A DNA stretch of 33,275 nucleotides from Alistipes sp. CAG:514 (GTDB lineage Bacteria; Bacteroidota; Bacteroidia; Bacteroidales; UBA932). The position numbers and the translations under genes were made by a program. The notes beneath the pieces are model-generated. The model searched no databases. It saw only the letters and a program-made list of their open reading frames with translations, and had not been told where the DNA came from. The stretch covers positions 2,498-35,772 of the forward strand of contig HF986008.1 of assembly GCA_000431015.1 (NCBI GenBank), written 5' to 3'. Shown one piece after another: positions 32,801 to 33,275 of the stretch; position 1 is the first letter of the stretch, and each line of letters opens with the position of its first letter.

Positions 32801-32914
32801 GCCTCCGACCTAACAACCGGCCGCAACGTCCTCACCGGCGAGCCAGTCCAGATCTCCGACTCCACCGTCGTTCCTCCTTCCACCGCTTTGGTAGTAGAGT
32901 ACACTTTGAAGTAG
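29858..32914 (+). CDS. Lipoprotein fusing two GH13 enzymes; second half SusA/neopullulanase-like
   Basis: A 1018-residue lipoprotein (LVLS-C17) made of two GH13 enzymes. The first barrel spans about 28-365 with triad D194 (GFRCDV), E224 (FLAEGEE) and D285 (TNHDEN) and a short beta-domain (about 370-405). Then comes a cyclomaltodextrinase N-terminal domain (about 408-495, VEPPSWWVGMKTPLQLMIHG), the second barrel (about 505-930) with triad D716 (GLRVDT), E745 (NIVGEC) and D825 (LSNHD), and a C-terminal beta-domain. The second half has the layout of SusA-type neopullulanases. Both active sites look intact. The protein probably trims malto-oligosaccharides in the periplasm; whether it sits on the inner or outer membrane is unclear. 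It follows the susG-like gene by 15 bp. The reading frame has no break or sign of a frameshift at the junction. Confidence 0.9.
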   Translation: MRRTLFILLASLLVLSCGRDPGEAAVERDWTRDAVVYELNTRQATAEGTFAAAQRKLPELKELGVDVVWLMPVYPIGEKGRKGTLGSYYAIKDYCDINPEFGTLEDFDDFVGAAHDLGLKVIIDWVANHTSPDHPWVTGKPADWYVRDAEGNTIVEYDWTDIAKLNYESKEMRAEMEKSMRFWLDRGIDGFRCDVAYQVPQDFWADVFSKFRSEYSRRLYFLAEGEEPWLHEAGFDATYAWKLHHLLNDIAQGKAGADSLVRYVEWNATAYPSGSHRLTFVTNHDENSWSGTEYERMGDAWKAMAVLCWTLPNSQPLIYTGQEVGYNHRFEFFEKDPMPDWHHNATTDFYTYLNEVKHAHPALDSDNPSFEVLSCTDSALVFKRALDQDSVIVSVQLQAPWNWSITVPESRVSHVEPPSWWVGMKTPLQLMIHGDGIAGYDVRIEGEGVGVKEIHKADSPDYLFVDVAVSSSAKPGEYGIIFTKDGSSFRYPYRIAAREEGSAERGSFTTSDLIYLICPDRFANADKGNDNTDDTAEKADRSEPFGRHGGDLQGIIDHLDYITDLGATAVWCTPLLVDDQSEGSYHGYACGDYYRIDPRFGSNSQYREYVAKAHEKGLKVIMDIVTNHCGTGHWWMNNLPFKDWIHQFPEYTGSNIAFSTAMDPNASQYDANLQVSGWFVPSMPDMNLDNPFMLKYFQQWAIWWTEFSGQDGLRVDTYPYNEKVPMSKWCEAVMNEYPNFNIVGECWDSNIDQLAYWQGGNANRDGFDSHLPSIMDFPLQEAINAALCEYEPQWGQGMVRVYSALSHDATYNDVSKMLIFLSNHDHYRVADAWRQNPDKLKIAYTLLATVRGIPQIFYGDEMGFATGKTYKSDGELRMDFPGGWEGDKVDLFTEEGRASATVTVGGKTISQGQLAELHDYAKTLFQWRKTKDVIHTGRTMHFLGRDNTYAFFRYNDTDKVFVYVNNSPEPKTIPWSHYSEIASDLTTGRNVLTGEPVQISDSTVVPPSTALVVEYTLK

Positions 32915-32946
32915 CTAGCCGAAGCCTCTGTCCTCGCCCAGGAGCC

Positions 32947-33275
32947 AGAGCGACATTCCAGCCCCAAAACGTCACTCGAGCGTGCCGCGCCGCACCCTCG
33001 GGCGACGTTTTATGCCAAAATTGTTTCCCAAGCGTGTCGTGTGACACACTTGAGCGACATTTCATGCCTTTATCGTTCCCCGAGCGTGTCGTGTGACACC
33101 CTCTGGCGACGTTTCATGCCTTAATTGTTCCCCAAGCGTGTCGTGTGACACCCTCGGGTGATGTTTTATGCTTTAATGTTCCCCGAGCATGTCGTGTGGC
33201 ACCCTAGGGTGACTTTTCATGCCTTTATCGTTCCCCAAGCGTGCCGTGCGGAACCCTTGAGCGACATTCCAGCAA
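32947..33275. repeat. Imperfect tandem array of about 52-bp units, running off the window
   Basis: After a half unit (32947-32978), units start at 32979, 33031, 33083, 33135, 33186 and 33238, a spacing of 52, 52, 52, 51 and 52 bp. A typical unit begins AGCGTGTCGTGTGACAC and contains GGCGACGTTTCATGCC and TTCCCC. GTGTC-GTGT-GACAC forms a hairpin in the middle copies, and the outer copies keep parts of it with changed bases. The end of the last unit repeats the GAGCGACATTCCAG of the first half unit. There are no unique spacers. Open frames across it are by-products of the repeat. Confidence 0.85.

Noticed and set aside
32947..33275. CRISPR array
   Set aside because: Spacing is regular, but whole units are related to each other along their length; there are no short identical repeats alternating with unique spacers, and no cas gene is near.

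Overview
The window looks like chromosomal DNA from a GC-rich, anaerobic or microaerobic member of the Bacteroidota, most likely a gut-type Bacteroidales. The evidence is two SusC/SusD outer-membrane pairs, a starch-utilisation (Sus-like) locus, several promoters of the Bacteroidota type (TTG/TTTG, about 19-20 bp, then TAnnTTTG), starts without Shine-Dalgarno sequences, and a CydB of the Bacteroidota kind. Genus cannot be decided from the sequence alone.

Layout. 2-808: 3' end of cydB. 865-6256: a first susC/susD pair with no enzyme beside it, closed by a strong terminator. 6352-9137 (minus): queF and a queuosine-precursor transporter in one unit, then glyA. 9242-10805 (plus): a TrmH-family RNA methyltransferase and rsgA. 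10845-11370: a promoter, a 15-bp tandem repeat and the C-terminal remnant of an archaeal-type P-loop ATPase. 11569-17420: a MarR regulator one base ahead of a heterodisulfide-reductase-like (Hdr/Qmo) redox cluster of five genes: hdrC, hdrB, then a repeat-filled gap, a short HdrA/QmoA flavoprotein, a second hdrC, and a HdrE-HdrD type membrane/iron-sulfur fusion. 17457-19600 (minus): a LytTR response regulator and its sensor kinase. 19601-19985: a gap full of palindromes. 19986-32914: a starch locus with an MFS sugar transporter, susC, susD, a SusE/F-like starch-binding lipoprotein, a terminator, a SusG-like alpha-amylase and a 1018-residue lipoprotein joining two GH13 enzymes, the second SusA-like. 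32947-33275: a tandem array of about 52 bp units running off the end.

How the genes fit together. The starch locus gives surface binding (SusD, SusE/F), surface cleavage (SusG-like), TonB-driven import (SusC), periplasmic trimming (the double GH13 protein) and inner-membrane uptake (MFS). The Hdr-like cluster should pass electrons between a cytosolic flavin/iron-sulfur module and a membrane subunit facing the quinone pool; its donor and acceptor are unknown and it is the best candidate here for a poorly described system. queF with a precursor transporter indicates that queuosine precursor is both salvaged and made.

Two signals lie outside gene annotation. The octamer TGAATATG/CATATTCA is strongly over-represented through the window, on both strands and in several codon frames. 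A 42-bp REP-like repeat occurs as two direct copies at 13.9 kb and one inverted copy at 19.7 kb, bracketing part of the Hdr cluster and the two-component system.
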